DNA of 64,000 nt from Anadara kagoshimensis. Taxonomy: Eukaryota > Mollusca > Bivalvia > Arcoida > Arcidae. A program made the position numbers and the translations under genes. How positions within the stretch are numbered: the first letter of the stretch is position 1; every line of letters begins with the position of its first letter. The stretch spans positions 22,006,057-22,070,056 of the forward strand of contig CM037871.1 in NCBI GenBank assembly GCA_021292105.1, read 5' to 3'. Positions 11,911-23,447 of the stretch are shown piece after piece. The notes under the pieces were generated by a model. The model saw only the letters and a program-made list of their open reading frames with translations, was not told the DNA's origin and did not search any database.

Positions 11911-11937
11911 GGCGGCCAATATCTTAGTAAACATCAA

Positions 11938-11957
11938 ACTAAAAAGAAAAAGATATA
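11938..11957 (-). other. Probable 3' splice acceptor upstream of Mab-21-like exon
   Basis: Minus strand reads ATCTTTTTCTTTTTAG then TTTGATG: a pyrimidine tract and TAG ending at 11939, four nt before the first in-frame ATG. It implies an upstream exon (5' UTR, or a few codons) and places the palindrome at 11968-12098 inside an intron. No upstream exon was identified. Confidence 0.55.
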
Positions 11958-11967
11958 TTATATAAAT

Positions 11968-12098
11968 ATTACATTTCTGACAGGGTGCCAGTACATATTG
12001 TCACCTCGAGGAAGCATTGTTTGCCGAGGCGACAGCCGAGGCTGACAATGCTTTTCGAGAGGTGACAATATGTACTGGCACCCTGTCAGAAATGTAAT
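11968..12098. repeat. Foldback element with perfect 40-bp arms
   Basis: The arm at 11968-12007 (starts ATTACATTTCTGACAGGGTG) is the exact reverse complement of 12059-12098 (starts GAGGTGACAATATGTACTGG). The 51-nt centre holds a second stem, AAGCATTGT with ACAATGCTT, around GCCGAGGC repeats. It belongs to the same family as 12534-12611. Confidence 0.95.
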
Positions 12099-12533
12099 AT
12101 CTATTTTATTACACCGAATGTTTGTTTTATTTTACCAATACATGATGTGCATCTTTTGTCTTTAGTAATGCCCATACCAATTTTCATTCAATTTATCGAC
12201 CGGGAATGCCTCAAATCCACAGTCATTTGAGCCAAGAAATTTAAGAAACACGGTCCGCTTAATGATCCGATTAGTTGATGCAGAGTCTTTAGACTCTAAC
12301 AAATTGCCAAGAAAGTCATTGTCAACCTCGACAAACATCCGATCCGTTGTTGTTACAGACGAATGTAAACAATATCTATAACAATGAGACGCTTGCCGTA
12401 AACAAAACTGAAAACATGTTTTGTTCAAAGCGCTGATGTGATCCAGTGAAGGGAGGCGACTCGAACAAACGTACTGTCACATAGTCACGCGCGTTGCTAT
12501 GTGACATTATAAATTTTATGTGACAGTATATAA

Positions 12534-12611
12534 ATATTGTCACCCCTCGAAATTCATTGTCAACCTCGGCTTCGCCTCGTTTGACAATGAAATTTCTCGG
12601 GGTGACAATAT
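12534..12611. repeat. Second foldback of the GTGACAATAT family
   Basis: Arms ATATTGTCACCCCTCGAAAT and TTTCTCGGGGTGACAATAT, then inner ATTCATTGTCAA with TTGACAATGAAA, around the centre CCTCGGCTTCGCCTCG. The right flank (ATCAGAAATGTAATAT then TTATTTTATTATACCGA) repeats the right flank of 11968-12098, so the two are duplicated copies. A decayed third piece (TATTGTCACCCTGTGACGTC) is near 12868. Confidence 0.9.
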
Positions 12612-13111
12612 GGACTGTCACCCTATCAGAAATGTAATATTTATTTTATTATACCGATTGTTGATGTTAATTATACTGTGCAACCAAAGTATACTGGATT
12701 GAAAATCATGACAGTCAGCTGTCGTCCGTAAGCAACTTGTGAGACGCTTGTAGCATTTATCATTACTTTAGAAAAGCGTTTTACTGATTTAGAAGACGAA
12801 TGCGATCGAACCGCATACGCAGTTTTTCTGCGCATGTGACATTTTTCGTAATGTCAACCGCTCACGTATTGTCACCCTGTGACGTCAGATTTTCTGCAAT
12901 CCGAGGGTGACATTAAATTTATCCAAACGCTTATTAACCAATCAGATTTCGAGAAATTTACAAAAGGTATAATAATACAAATTGTTACATAGCTCTTATC
13001 CAATGAAATTGCTAGATTTTTACATAAGGTGTAATAAATTAAAATAACTTAAATATGTCACAAATAACCTTTATAGATTCAAATTCTATCCGTTAATAAT
13101 ATGATTGACTG

Positions 13112-13168
13112 TGTCATATACCACTATTTGAATTTAATCATAAAATGCATTAAAAAAGTGGTATATGG
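13112..13168. repeat. Short foldback element
   Basis: Begins TGTCATATACCAC and ends GTGGTATATGGCA; perfect 10-bp arms CATATACCAC/GTGGTATATG at 13115-13124 and 13159-13168. Same group as the foldbacks at 7.2-8.7 kb, on the other side of the Mab-21-like gene. Confidence 0.75.
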
Positions 13169-13179
13169 CAACTGTGTGG

Positions 13180-14460
13180 CCTTGTAGAAAGCGCAAATAA
13201 CATGACATTTTCCAGGAATGTATTCTTAAATAAAGGTAATGAAGTTATCTTTCATTTAATTTAAAATTAGGTTTCACTCAGATTGTAACCAATGATAAGT
13301 TCAATGTTATTTTCTAAGTTAATCCGCCAAACGCCTTTCCTTTATTCACGTGATATCTTTGTATGAGCTCAAAACATACACAGTGTAGAAAATACGTACA
13401 GACAAGAAAGAAGAACCCGCGCTCTCCTGGCGCCATATTAACCAATACTGAAAAAAGCAGCCATAAATTTCACGAGAATATGACAAAAAGGTTTGAAACA
13501 TTAAGTATGTTTATTCTAATCCAAAACTTATACTTTTATGCCGAGTTCAAAGAATGGGAATCTGCGTTCCAACTGAACTTCGATAAATCATATCCACATG
13601 TATATGTTGGACTTCCTGTAATTTCACCTTTTATGCACATTTCGATAAATCATGTCATTTCTGTAATTTCACCTCCAAAAGGTACAATTTTGTACATAAA
13701 TAATATTCGTGTTTAATATTAAACACTACCGTATGATATTAATAAAACACATGTTCTTAACCCCATGAAGGTTAACGCATTATACAAATACATCAGATTA
13801 TTAATTAAATTGATATATTTATGCAATAACCAATAAAACACGCGACATCTCAACACGTTTGACACCTTCCATTACTCAATAAACTTAGTGTAGACATGAT
13901 TGAATTCTCGTTATTTTTTCTTAAAAGTACCTTTTATAAATACAATAAGCTCATTTTTACAAAAAAACTTCCATTTGTACCCTCCACTAAAATTTTAGTT
14001 TTTGACTGAAACTGTAAGTCTAAAAATGACAGATTCAAGCCATTTTGAACATTTCTGTGAAATATGATTTTTCAAATGTTTTATATAGAATATATTTGGG
14101 GACACAAAAGGAAGTCCTGCCATCTTTGCTACCCACCCAACCAAATACTTGGGAAATAACACTTTCAACTTGGCATTGGGTATGCAGCAAGTTAACTGCT
14201 CAAAACCAAAGAAATAATAATTCAAATGTTGTGTGCTGAATATTTTATTTTATGTTCTGTGCACGCAATTTTTAGACGGAAATATAAAGATTTTAAACAA
14301 AAACAATAAATTAATAATCAATAAATGACTCAAAATAAAATTAATTACTTTCAATTTCTAAATGAAAAAAAGGGCAGATAGATCTATATGGAATTTCCTA
14401 CTTTTATTCTATATTTATTTACACCTAATTCTTTTTAAAGGCAGACAGTAGTTCATATAA
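13180..14460. other. No confident gene
   Basis: The longest ORF is 13363-13716 (+, 117 aa): lysine-rich N-terminal third, mixed hydrophobic remainder, no domain recognised, and an internal repeat (TTCGATAAATCAT twice, near 13578 and 13640) that suggests repeat DNA. Not called as a gene. Confidence 0.4.
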
Positions 14461-14471
14461 CAAGACCTAAC

Positions 14472-14702
14472 AGGGGCGGATCCAGGATTTTTTGAAAGGT
14501 GGGGTTTGAGAATTACATCAATGCTAGGTGCGAGCGCCGAAGGCGAGGCTTCCAGAGACGAGGGGTCTAGGGCAGAGCCTCGATGGGGGCCAAGAAAATA
14601 ATTTTTAATATTTCTGAGGAATTCTGGTCACATTTCTCTCTCTCTCCCTTTTTAAATTTTTCAAAGGGGGGAGGGGGATTGCAACCCCCCCCCCTTAAAA
14701 CC
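14472..14702. mobile_element. Repeat fragment with 'GGGGCGGATCCAGGATTTTT' end
   Basis: Starts AGGGGCGGATCCAGGATTTT, holds GCGAGCGCCGAAGGCGAGGC and ends in poly-C after GGGGGGAGGGGGATTGCAAC. GC-rich against an AT-rich background. Ends of this type recur in many invertebrate genomes; the transposon class is not determined here. Confidence 0.5.
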
Positions 14703-15647
14703 GCAACTGCCTAATGGAATTCATGGCTCCGAATGGATTGTTTTATGATAGGCCTACTGATGTTGCTGTTTAATTTTCGGGTCTAGTCATATAACATTAA
14801 TTTAACGGGTTTTGATTGTTTTTGGAATAAAAGCACAAACCCTAAATAAAACAATCACACTTTCGATTTTTATCGTTTGAAAAAAGGACAGATGGAATGT
14901 ATGGAAATCCCCTTAACGATAGCACTGATATTACCAACACTGAACAGTGCTCTAGATAGCTCGAAAATCTATATAAAACACAATTAAATATTCTCGCAAA
15001 GATAACTATTTGCAATTAAAATCATTGTTTTTATCAATATCATTACCTATCACATTCCATATGGTCATCGGTATCTGCTGTAGCCGTCCAGCATCATGAC
15101 GACGATGAATTTACGTTATCAGTTCAATGTTATATTTGTCATGCCTGAAAAAAGAAACAACAATTATCTCCCTTAAACAACACTATAATACTAAATTGAA
15201 AAACGCATTGGAACGAATCGAAATACGGATTTACTGTATACCCCGCAAACTAGTTTGATGGACATATTTCATCAATGCTTATGACGACTGTCATAAAACT
15301 TCACGGGAATAATCTGCATTGTCCCAAGGTGTGCCATGACATTGAATCAAGGTCATATAAGAAAGGCCAAGGTCGCGGGAAAACATTAAATGTTGGGGGT
15401 GGTGGGTATTTGGCTCTAGATAAATCTGTCCTTTCTTTTCATGCTCAGTTCAGTTACCATTAGTAATTGTTAATTTTTAGTATGTTAACACGTTTTAGGA
15501 ACATTTTTATGTTTTGTCAGGTACTATTGCATAACTATACCCATCATAATTTAAAAAAAAAATGGTATGTGCAACTAAAACATTCATTTGTTTAAAATTG
15601 CGGCTTTACCTATTCTAAATAGGTCTTTCGGTTACATTTGAATCTGA
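14703..15647. other. No gene seen
   Basis: AT-rich, with only one short unassigned ORF (15275-15463, +, 62 aa). No repeat or exon signature recognised. Confidence 0.4.
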
Positions 15648-15651
15648 CTAT

Positions 15652-15710
<59 letters not shown>

Positions 15711-15711
15711 T
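15648..15711. repeat. (ATTT)n microsatellite
   Basis: About 15 uninterrupted TTTA tetranucleotides. Confidence 0.95.
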
Positions 15712-15735
15712 ACACAAGGTATATTACATACTATT

Positions 15736-16536
15736 CAGTACCGTAACTAGGCCCTTAAATAAACCGAGGCAAGAAATTTCAAGAAAGAATTTAAGACCAA
15801 TATATATATAACAACAGTCTCAATGTTTTACACAGTATACTGTAATAGGAAAGCTCAAAACTAGACCAGCTGTTGTAAATTAAGTGGGATTGTTTTGTGC
15901 CATGAAAACTAGTTTAACCACACCACGAAACTTCAAATTCAGGGTAGTTCAAAAGTTTAAATAGTATGTGGGCGGGTATCAGACAAAAAAAAAAAGCCTA
16001 TCATTTCCAGAATATTTTTGGGTTTTTATAAGAAAGATCACTTGATACCTGGATTTTTTCAGAATATTTTTGGGTTTTTATAAGAAAGATCACTTGATAC
16101 ATTAACATAAGACAAGACGTTAAATGTCGTAGACAGTACCGCAATAAGCCAGTTACCAGAATGAGAAATTGAATGATATGCAAACGTTTCATGTGACAAT
16201 ATGTAGAGAAGTCCGAGTCTCACTCTGATCGAAGTCTTGGAACGCCAGTTCAAGTCTCCTGGTCGGATTCCCCAGACCAGCTTATCGCTATAAGGCGTCT
16301 AGTTTTTTAATCAGTCAGGCGTCATCATATCATCCCGATATCAGACAGTATGTTATCTGAGATACTGCTTCTCTTTCATTTTTTCAGTCTGCGTAGTGCT
16401 GAGAAGGATCGTTCGTAACTTCACGATCCAAAGTCGCTAACACTTGCTAAATAATCATTGTGACGTTTGGGTAATACTTGGTTAAATTTTTACCGAGGCA
16501 GTTGCCTCGGTTGCCTCATAGATAGTTACGGCACTG
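15736..16536. mobile_element. Non-autonomous TIR DNA transposon, 801 bp
   Basis: Left end CAGTACCGTAACTA and right end TAGTTACGGCACTG are inverted copies (13 of 14). Subterminal ACCGAGGCA / TGCCTCGGT also pair. It is flanked on both sides by CTATT (15731-15735 and 16537-16541), a likely 5-bp target duplication. Inside is a 57-bp tandem duplication at about 16010-16100. No transposase reading frame. The CAGTGCCGTAACTA terminus resembles hAT-like ends, but the 5-bp duplication is short for hAT (normally 8), so the superfamily is left open. Confidence 0.7.
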
Positions 16537-16809
16537 CTATTTAATATCCTAGGTTGCGTGTCATTACAGAACGGTACCAGTATACCAGTAAGGTATGCTG
16601 AGCTCTCGTAAATGGCAAACGAGTCGACAATGTCTATCATAAGGGGTCGAATCTACGGATTTTCTCTAACACTGCAGCCATTAATTTTCATTGCATCTTG
16701 CAAATGGTCCACAAAACATACGAACAATCATGACAAAGTTCAGCTCGACTATCGATTTATGCTCAACTAGTTCAACAATGTGAAATATCCATGTATCATA
16801 ATTTCATCT

Positions 16810-18285
16810 TTCAATTGGACCAACGATATTTTCATGAATCTTGCAAATGCGAATATGGACCAACAGTATTCACCATGCCATCCCGCTACTGTCTTAATGT
16901 CGATATTTGTCATCTACAGGACCAACAATATTTGCCATGCAAACGCTCAATTGAACCAACCATATTTGTCATCACGCAGACCAAAGCTCAAATAGGACCA
17001 ACAATATTGGTCATCTTGCCGACCAAAGTTCAACTGGACCAACAATATTTGTCATCTTGCCGACCAAACTCAACTGGACAAACAATATTTGTTAGTTTGC
17101 CAACCAAAGCTCAACTGGACAAACAATATTGCAATCGTCAAAGCTCAACTGGACCAACAATATTTATCATCTAGCCAAAGCTCAACTTGACCATCAATAT
17201 CTGTCATCATGCCAAAGCTGAACTAGACCAACAATATCTGTCATCATGCCAAAGTTCGACTGGACCAACAATATTTGCCTTCATGCCAAAGCTCTACTGG
17301 ACCAACAATATCTGTCATCATACCAAAGCTGAACTGGACCAAAAATATATGTCATCTTGCCAAAGCTCAGCTGGACCAACAACATATGTCATCTTGCCAA
17401 CGCTCAACTGCGCCAACAATATTCGCATCTTGCCAAAGCTTTACTGGACCAACAATATTCGCATCTTGCCAAAGCTAACCTGGGCCAACAATATTTGACA
17501 TCATGCCATATCCAAACTGGACCAACAATATATGTCATCATACCAAAGCTGAACTGGACCAAAAATATCTGTCATCATACCAAAGCTGAACTGGATCAAC
17601 AATATCTGTCATCTTGCCAAAGCTCAGCTGGACCAACTATATATGTCATCTTACCAACGCTCAACTGGACCAACAATTTCTGTCATGTCATCTTGCCAAA
17701 GTTCGGCTGGACCAACAATATATGTCATCTTGCCAACGCTCAATTGGGCCAACAATATTCGCATCTTGCCAAAGCTCAACTGGGCCAACAATATTTGACA
17801 TCATGCCAAAGCTGAACTGGACCAACAATATCTGTCATCTTGCCAAAGCTCAGCTGGACCAACAATACATGTCATCTTGCCAACGCTCAACTGGACCAAC
17901 AATATATGTCATCTTGTCAAAGCTCAACTGGGCCAACAATATTTGGCATCATGCCAAAGCTGAACTGGACCAACAATATGGCATCTTGCTAAAGCTCAGC
18001 TGGACCAACAATATATGTCATTTTGCCAAAGCTCAGCTGGACCAACAATATATGTCATCTTGCCAACGCTCAGCTGGACCAACAATACATGTCATCTTGC
18101 CAACGCTCAACTGGACCAACAATATATGTCATCTTGTCAAAGCTCAACTGGGCCAACAATATTTGGCATCATGCCAAAGCTGAACTGAACCAACAATATG
18201 TCATCTTGCCAAAGCTGAACTGGACCATCAATATCAGCTCAACTTGACCAACAATATTTGCCTTCTTTCCAATGCTCTTATGTGC
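16810..18285. repeat. 37-bp minisatellite, about 38-40 copies
   Basis: Consensus unit CAAAGCTCAACTGGACCAAC then AATATnTGTCATCTTGC. Because 37 is not a multiple of three and the unit lacks plus-strand stops, all three plus frames stay open over long stretches, which explains the overlapping ORFs of 67-189 codons (rich in QQYLSSCQSSTGPTI). Copies at the left edge are diverged. Near 17850-18180 a multi-unit block appears twice (TGGACCAACAATACATGTCA recurs at about 17855 and 18075), showing block duplication. Confidence 0.95.
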
Positions 18286-18299
18286 CAATATGCCAATTA

Positions 18300-18958
18300 A
18301 CACTCAACTTGACCAGCAATACTCAGTCTTGTCAATGTCGTTTTTACTTAGTATAGTATTTAGTAAGTTTAACAAAATGACTCAGTAGTTTTCGAGGGAG
18401 GAAATGATTGAAATGTAAAATGTTGACGCATGACAAGGACAGACGAGGGGTGGTTAATAATTGAAATAGGGCATTTTAGCTTTCAGTCCAGGTGAGCTAA
18501 ATTTCCACACGATAAGAATCTTTGCCTGGTCTTCAATGCATTCATATCTTGTCAAGAAACCAACATTATTCAGATTTAAAATAAACCAGATTTACGTTAA
18601 GAAAAATCTTAATAAATCTGGGGTTAGGGATAGTATATCTTTGACAGTTTGAAGACAACCTATTGCAATGAATGTTATCAGTTGTGTTACAGTAGACCAT
18701 GTAAGATACACGTGATACAAGTTTAACTATAAGATAGGGGAATTCCGTAGAATTGTTGATACTGAGCACGTGACTGAAAATAGAAAGCATCTATTGGTTT
18801 ATATATATATTTATAGGTCAACAAACTATTCCAATAGGATTTAATTTTGTTTACATTCGTCAATCAGCTGATATCATCCAGGGAACAGAGTATGACATGT
18901 AAGTGAGGGTTTGCATATTTCTTTTTTTAATCCGCGATTTAACATGCATTGATAATAA

Positions 18959-18998
<40 letters not shown>

Positions 18999-19136
18999 TT
19001 TGTACACCGTGAATAACCTGCATATAAAGACCATGCGGTATTTTTAATGTCGAGGTTCATTTGATATAGATCTGATTATAATTTTGAAATCAGAAGGTTT
19101 CTGTTATAAAACCTCAGGTCTTCATAAACAAGTTCT
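18300..19136. other. No gene seen; (TG)n microsatellite
   Basis: A (TG)16 tract at 18962-18993. A short CAGGTGAGCTAAATTT block at 18488-18503 resembles the end of the pearl-like repeats at 53990-56220. Nothing else recognised. Confidence 0.5.
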
Positions 19137-19148
19137 TTTTATACAGAG

Positions 19149-19473
19149 TAGAGTAACGGTGTTTAACGGCATAGTCGTGAATATTTCACTTATATCGAGA
19201 CGTCGCCAATTATAGGCGAAGGTGCAGAAATTTTGCCTGTGCGTTGCGTTGCGTTGATGGCATTGCAGAGCAGGATTCTTTATCGTGGAACGCCTTCGGT
19301 GACACGGGACCTCGTTTGTTTTAAGAACCGTGACTTCCATTCCGTAATGCCGAGCTTGGCTAAAGAACAGTTGCTACCGACTTTCAAGTATTGGGTCAGA
19401 CCTAGTTGGGGTTCGAACCCAGAACCTCCCATTTACGGAGCGAGCAATCTTACAACTGAGCTACCGCAGTGGG
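19149..19473 (-). mobile_element. tRNA-derived SINE, family A, with 12-bp target duplication
   Basis: Read on the minus strand: CACTGCGGTAGCTCAGTTGT (A box), then GGGTTCGAACCCC (B box), a body, TATAGGCGAAG/CGATATAAGTGAAATATTC and the tail end CCGTTAAACACCGTTACTCT. It is flanked by TTTTATACAGAG at 19137-19148 and 19474-19485. Other copies: 23930-24120, 35350-35665, 37581-37876, 42085-42444, 53469-53731. The layout resembles the V-SINE type described in molluscs (e.g. RUDI), which is an inference. Confidence 0.88.
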
Positions 19474-19489
19474 TTTTATACAGAGGTCT

Positions 19490-20311
19490 ACAATATAGAC
19501 AGGTGACTGTTGTATAGAGGTGCACAGATTAGGGAAGGATGGTCAATCCTTATACATTGTTATAAACTCTTAAGATTTCTTTTATCATAAAATCACAATT
19601 GGTTACACAAAAAACTACATTATCGATAGTTTTGTTATATGTTTAACATACTTATTATATCAATTTAGGTTAGTGTGTTACTATCTGACACACATTCAGT
19701 ACACATGTTGGGTTATATCATATTAGTCGCTGTCTACACAGTCTGCATTCAATGTGTTTTCGTGAACGCTTTCATTTGTTTTAAACATACTGTCACGTCG
19801 TAGTTTATGTCATTCAGACAACTTGCATATTGACGCGAAAAGAAGGGGGTCCATTTTATTTACAGATGGTTAAATGTACATGTATTTATTTGACCACTTG
19901 TAGATGACCAGTACTATGATAATTTAATCAGAAAGGTAAACATTTTACAAATCATCGTTGATTTTAGATAAAGTCAAGTTGAATGAGACAAAGGATTAAA
20001 ATTCGACGGTTTACATTTAAAATGTCAAACTAATTTAAAGCTTTACGTATTTCCATATGTGGAAATAAAAAGGCTAACAGGGACCATCACTATAACTGAT
20101 GTCACAGTGAGGTGGAAATACAACTTTTAAGGACATAATATAAACAAAACCGTAGTATCTTGCGATTAAGCATATGGTTGATAGTATTAAAAATCAACTT
20201 TTACTAATTACTATCCTATATATTTCTGTACTACATATAACAAATTTACTCACACATAATTTGTGTGAAGGATTGTGAATTCTATAGAATAAAAACACAG
20301 TACAACTGTAT

Positions 20312-20342
<31 letters not shown>

Positions 20343-21275
20343 CATGTATCTTTGTTTATTTTATTTTAGTCGACATGACATTTTACAAGGTCAATGTTCT
20401 CAAGTTTCTTTATCTCGAACATGTTAAATACTAACACACTTACAAAAAACCGCAAGTATACAATAATTATGAATCAATCTAGTAAAGAGGCCAGAGTCCC
20501 GAATCCGAGTCAAACAGCTGTACCAGTGATTTTTTCCCAGTAGTGGGATAGACCTAAGCAAAGATGATAGAGACATACTTGCAGAGTATATGTTTGGTAT
20601 AAGTTACCGGGGAGAAAACTGTTTTGGATGATCGTCCAGATTGTAGGCCTGTTATAACTCCTATCTTGGTCGTACAATTTTTTTTGTTTTGCCCTTACTT
20701 AAGTTGTATTTGGCTTTCAGCGGCGTAGCCAGAACTGAATGAATGTGCAAGCCTGGTACCAAAGTCACCACACGGGCAGCAGACCGCTCCACGCTATGAG
20801 GGTCCGGGTGCGTGTTCAACCGGAAAATTTTGGAAAAATGTAGCAATTTGGTGCCTTTTCTGCATTCTTAAAGAATATATACATGTGTAAAAAGATAATT
20901 AGATTCGGATTTGTCCGTTTTTATTCGGACAAAAACAGTGATACAGCTGCTGAAAAAATGTTCTTGAAATAACTGTAGTCATCGAAATTACACAAATACA
21001 CTGAAAAACAATTATATCACAATTTGTCATTTGTAATTGAATTTTCTTATTTCATTATACATGCCAATAGATAATAGAAGACAAACCAGATAGTAAACCG
21101 TGACATAATGGCTCTAATACTTAACTCCCGACTTTAGTGAAACTGAGTGAGGAACGCACGTAATTGAAAAAAAATATCGATTTAAATATCGTACCTAACT
21201 ATATAAGGTGTGTCGTTGTTATGGAGACGAAACTGTTGACTAGATAAACATCTTCAATCAAAAAAGGAGGTAAAA
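19490..21275. other. No gene seen; (TTTA)n microsatellite
   Basis: (TTTA)n at 20310-20342. At 20717-20850 a minus-strand-oriented repeat fragment is GC-richer than its surroundings and includes GGCGTAGCCAGAACTGAATG. No gene signature. Confidence 0.4.
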
Positions 21276-21279
21276 CGGT

Positions 21280-22356
21280 TTTGATATTCAGTTTTAGCTC
21301 AACTCGCTAAAAATAGGTAAACTATTGACTTGATGCATGCAGTCGTGTGTGCGTGCAACCGTAAACAGCAATAACTTTGAAAGTATTAGGTGAATTGAAA
21401 TCAAATTTGACGTGAAAGGTCCTTGTTAGAGTCTAACTGTAGTTTGTTCAAATCATGGCGATCGGATATCCTAGATGTTAGTGAAAATAGAAAAAAAAAC
21501 CTAACCAAAATATCCTTTTCCAGAACCATTCATTGGAGGCAAATTCTGATGCAATATTTGGCTCCTACATGGTCTTAACCTACAAGTTTGTACATTTCGT
21601 AAAATTCAGACAAAAAATAGGTTACGCGTTTTTGCGTTTAATTGTGCAAAAAGCGTAAATAGCTTCAAATTGTCACAACTTGACTATTTGATCAAATAAG
21701 GGGTTTTCGGTTTTGACATATTCTTATAATTACCTTCAAAATGGGGTCAAGGTCAATTGTGAAGGTCATGACCTATTTTTTTTTTTACCTTTTTGATTTT
21801 ATTTATTATCTGGAAAACTATAAACTTTTTGTATAGGCATGTATATTAGAATTTTGTTGGTATTTATGTAACGTTCATGTTAATATATAGATTAAGGTCA
21901 TGGGTTCAAAGGTCAAGGTCACAGATGCGCTGGTTAATTATTTTAAATGTATAAGCGAGTATATTAGAATGTTGTAGGTATTGATACAACGATTATTTTG
22001 ATGTATAGATAAAGGTCATAGGTTCAAAGGTCAAGATAGAGATGCAAAACAATACCAAAATGGTAAATTATCTCGAAAACTATAAAGATTTCAGCTCAAC
22101 TGGCTACTATAGCCAGGTGTCCCTAGGTGGAGTAGCTCAAAATTTGTACCTTGTATGATATCCAAGATCGCCGCCGTTACTTAAATAGCGAAATCACTAA
22201 AATGGTCATTGTGCATTCAATTTTCCACCAATTTTCTTCACAAATGGATACCTAGCCTAATAGCATATGTAAAGGGATTTTTATTGACCCAATTTTAGCA
22301 AATTAGGTCTAATTTTGCTTGTTGAGCATTACAGGCCTTCTTGGGCCTCTTGTTGT
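21280..22356 (-). mobile_element. Bivalve 'GAGGCCC' repeat element, short copy
   Basis: The right end GGGCCTCTTGTTG is the inverse of ACAAGAGGCCCATGGGCC at 62241-62258. The interior has two diverged copies of the 145-bp unit seen in that array, with GGTCATGGGTTCAAAGGTCA and ATTAGAATGTTGTAGGTATT. The left end TTTAGCTCAACTCGCTA and internal AGCTCAACTGGCTACTATAG mark the other terminus. Architecture fits pearl or non-autonomous Helitron-type (HINE) elements of bivalves. Confidence 0.65.
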
Positions 22357-22990
22357 GTCACGTTCTGCTAAGATCATTTTCAGATTCCCTTTTCTCTCTC
22401 TATTTTTAAATGCATAATTTAACTGCAGAAATCAAGCATTTTTCATTAAAAAATGATGTGCGAGCACAGAATTATTGGGTTACATTCACGCTACATCACC
22501 GGTTTTTATATTCTAGTATACAGTCGAATACGACCAAAAGTTTATCCCCTATACCTGTATCACTAAGAGTACAAAAAAGTAGCTCATCTTAGCGAGAGCG
22601 AGGATAGCTGACAGTTTTTGCTTTCAACATAGATATCCTTATTTGAATTAATGCTTTTTGGGTCGCCATTTTGATTTTTTTTCTTATAACGAGCAAATCC
22701 TTTTCAGTAGTTTTCTTCTTTTTCTGGAGAGGACTTAAAGAGATGTGACGTTTTCACATTACCTCCTGCTTAAACTAGTGTATTCATGAGCTATATTTAA
22801 CGACAGTTGTACTTAAAGGAAGACAACTCCTCAACATTTTGTGATTACATGGCATAATCATAATAATTATAATAACCATATTTTATTATTTCCGGACTCC
22901 CCTAGTTGTTATTTCCTGTTAATTTTGGGACATTCCATTTTAATTTCCTGTCTGGTTGATTTACAGATGTAATGAAATATTGATTTGGAT
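22357..22990. other. No gene seen
   Basis: AT-rich. A short ORF at 22410-22592 (+, 60 aa) is unassigned. Confidence 0.35.
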
Positions 22991-23040
22991 TACACCTGAT
23001 GCAATACGTGTTAATTGTCGATTGATTTGCCAAAAGAGGG

Positions 23041-23060
23041 CTTTAGATCACGTGACCAAA
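23041..23060 (+). promoter_or_regulatory. E-box-containing site upstream of proposed first exon
   Basis: TCACGTGACC, a USF/MITF/TFE-type E-box, lies about 170 bp upstream of the ATG at 23224. As one short motif it is only suggestive of a promoter for the SOCS-box gene. Confidence 0.3.
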
Positions 23061-23223
23061 CAGCTGACTGTGAATAAAACACAATAAGATTTAAAATAAG
23101 CAGTCAAACGCACGACGAACAGCGACTTATACAGGCCAGAAATAAGTGTGTGTGATTATTACTGTGCTAGTGATTTAATATGTTCTGGATTGAGTTGAAA
23201 CAAGGATATATAACACCTAAATC

Positions 23224-23230
23224 ATGGGGA
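23224..23230 (+). CDS. Proposed first coding exon of the ankyrin/SOCS-box gene
   Basis: ATGGGGA followed directly by the donor GTAAGA. Splicing (intron 23231-27001) to the acceptor TTTCTTGTTGTAG at 27001 joins phase 1 to phase 1 and reads MGNGY into the SOCS-box ORF without a stop. The fit of phase and sites is the only evidence. The alternative donor in ATCAGGTATGT gives a phase that hits a stop. The real first exon could be elsewhere, or translation could begin at 27010. Confidence 0.35.
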
Positions 23231-23447
23231 GTAAGAACATCAGGTATGTCAGACTCGGGCTAGATATCAGCTGTATCAGTTGTACTATAGTAACATTCAT
23301 GTCAAATACACATTATGTTCTGTATAGTGTCGATGAATCAATGCATATAATAAGTGTTTTACATATAAAAAAAACAGTAATGTGTGACTATATGCTTAAA
23401 CTATTCTTGTTTACTATAAGTGTTCTATATAAATAATATAGATAAAA

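Noticed and set aside
13363-13716. 117-aa plus ORF
   Set aside because: No recognisable domain, contains an internal repeat, isolated between foldbacks.
16780-18247. Several plus ORFs up to 189 codons
   Set aside because: All are frames of the 37-bp minisatellite.
16790-18285. CRISPR-like array
   Set aside because: Units are contiguous with no unique spacers; eukaryotic minisatellite.
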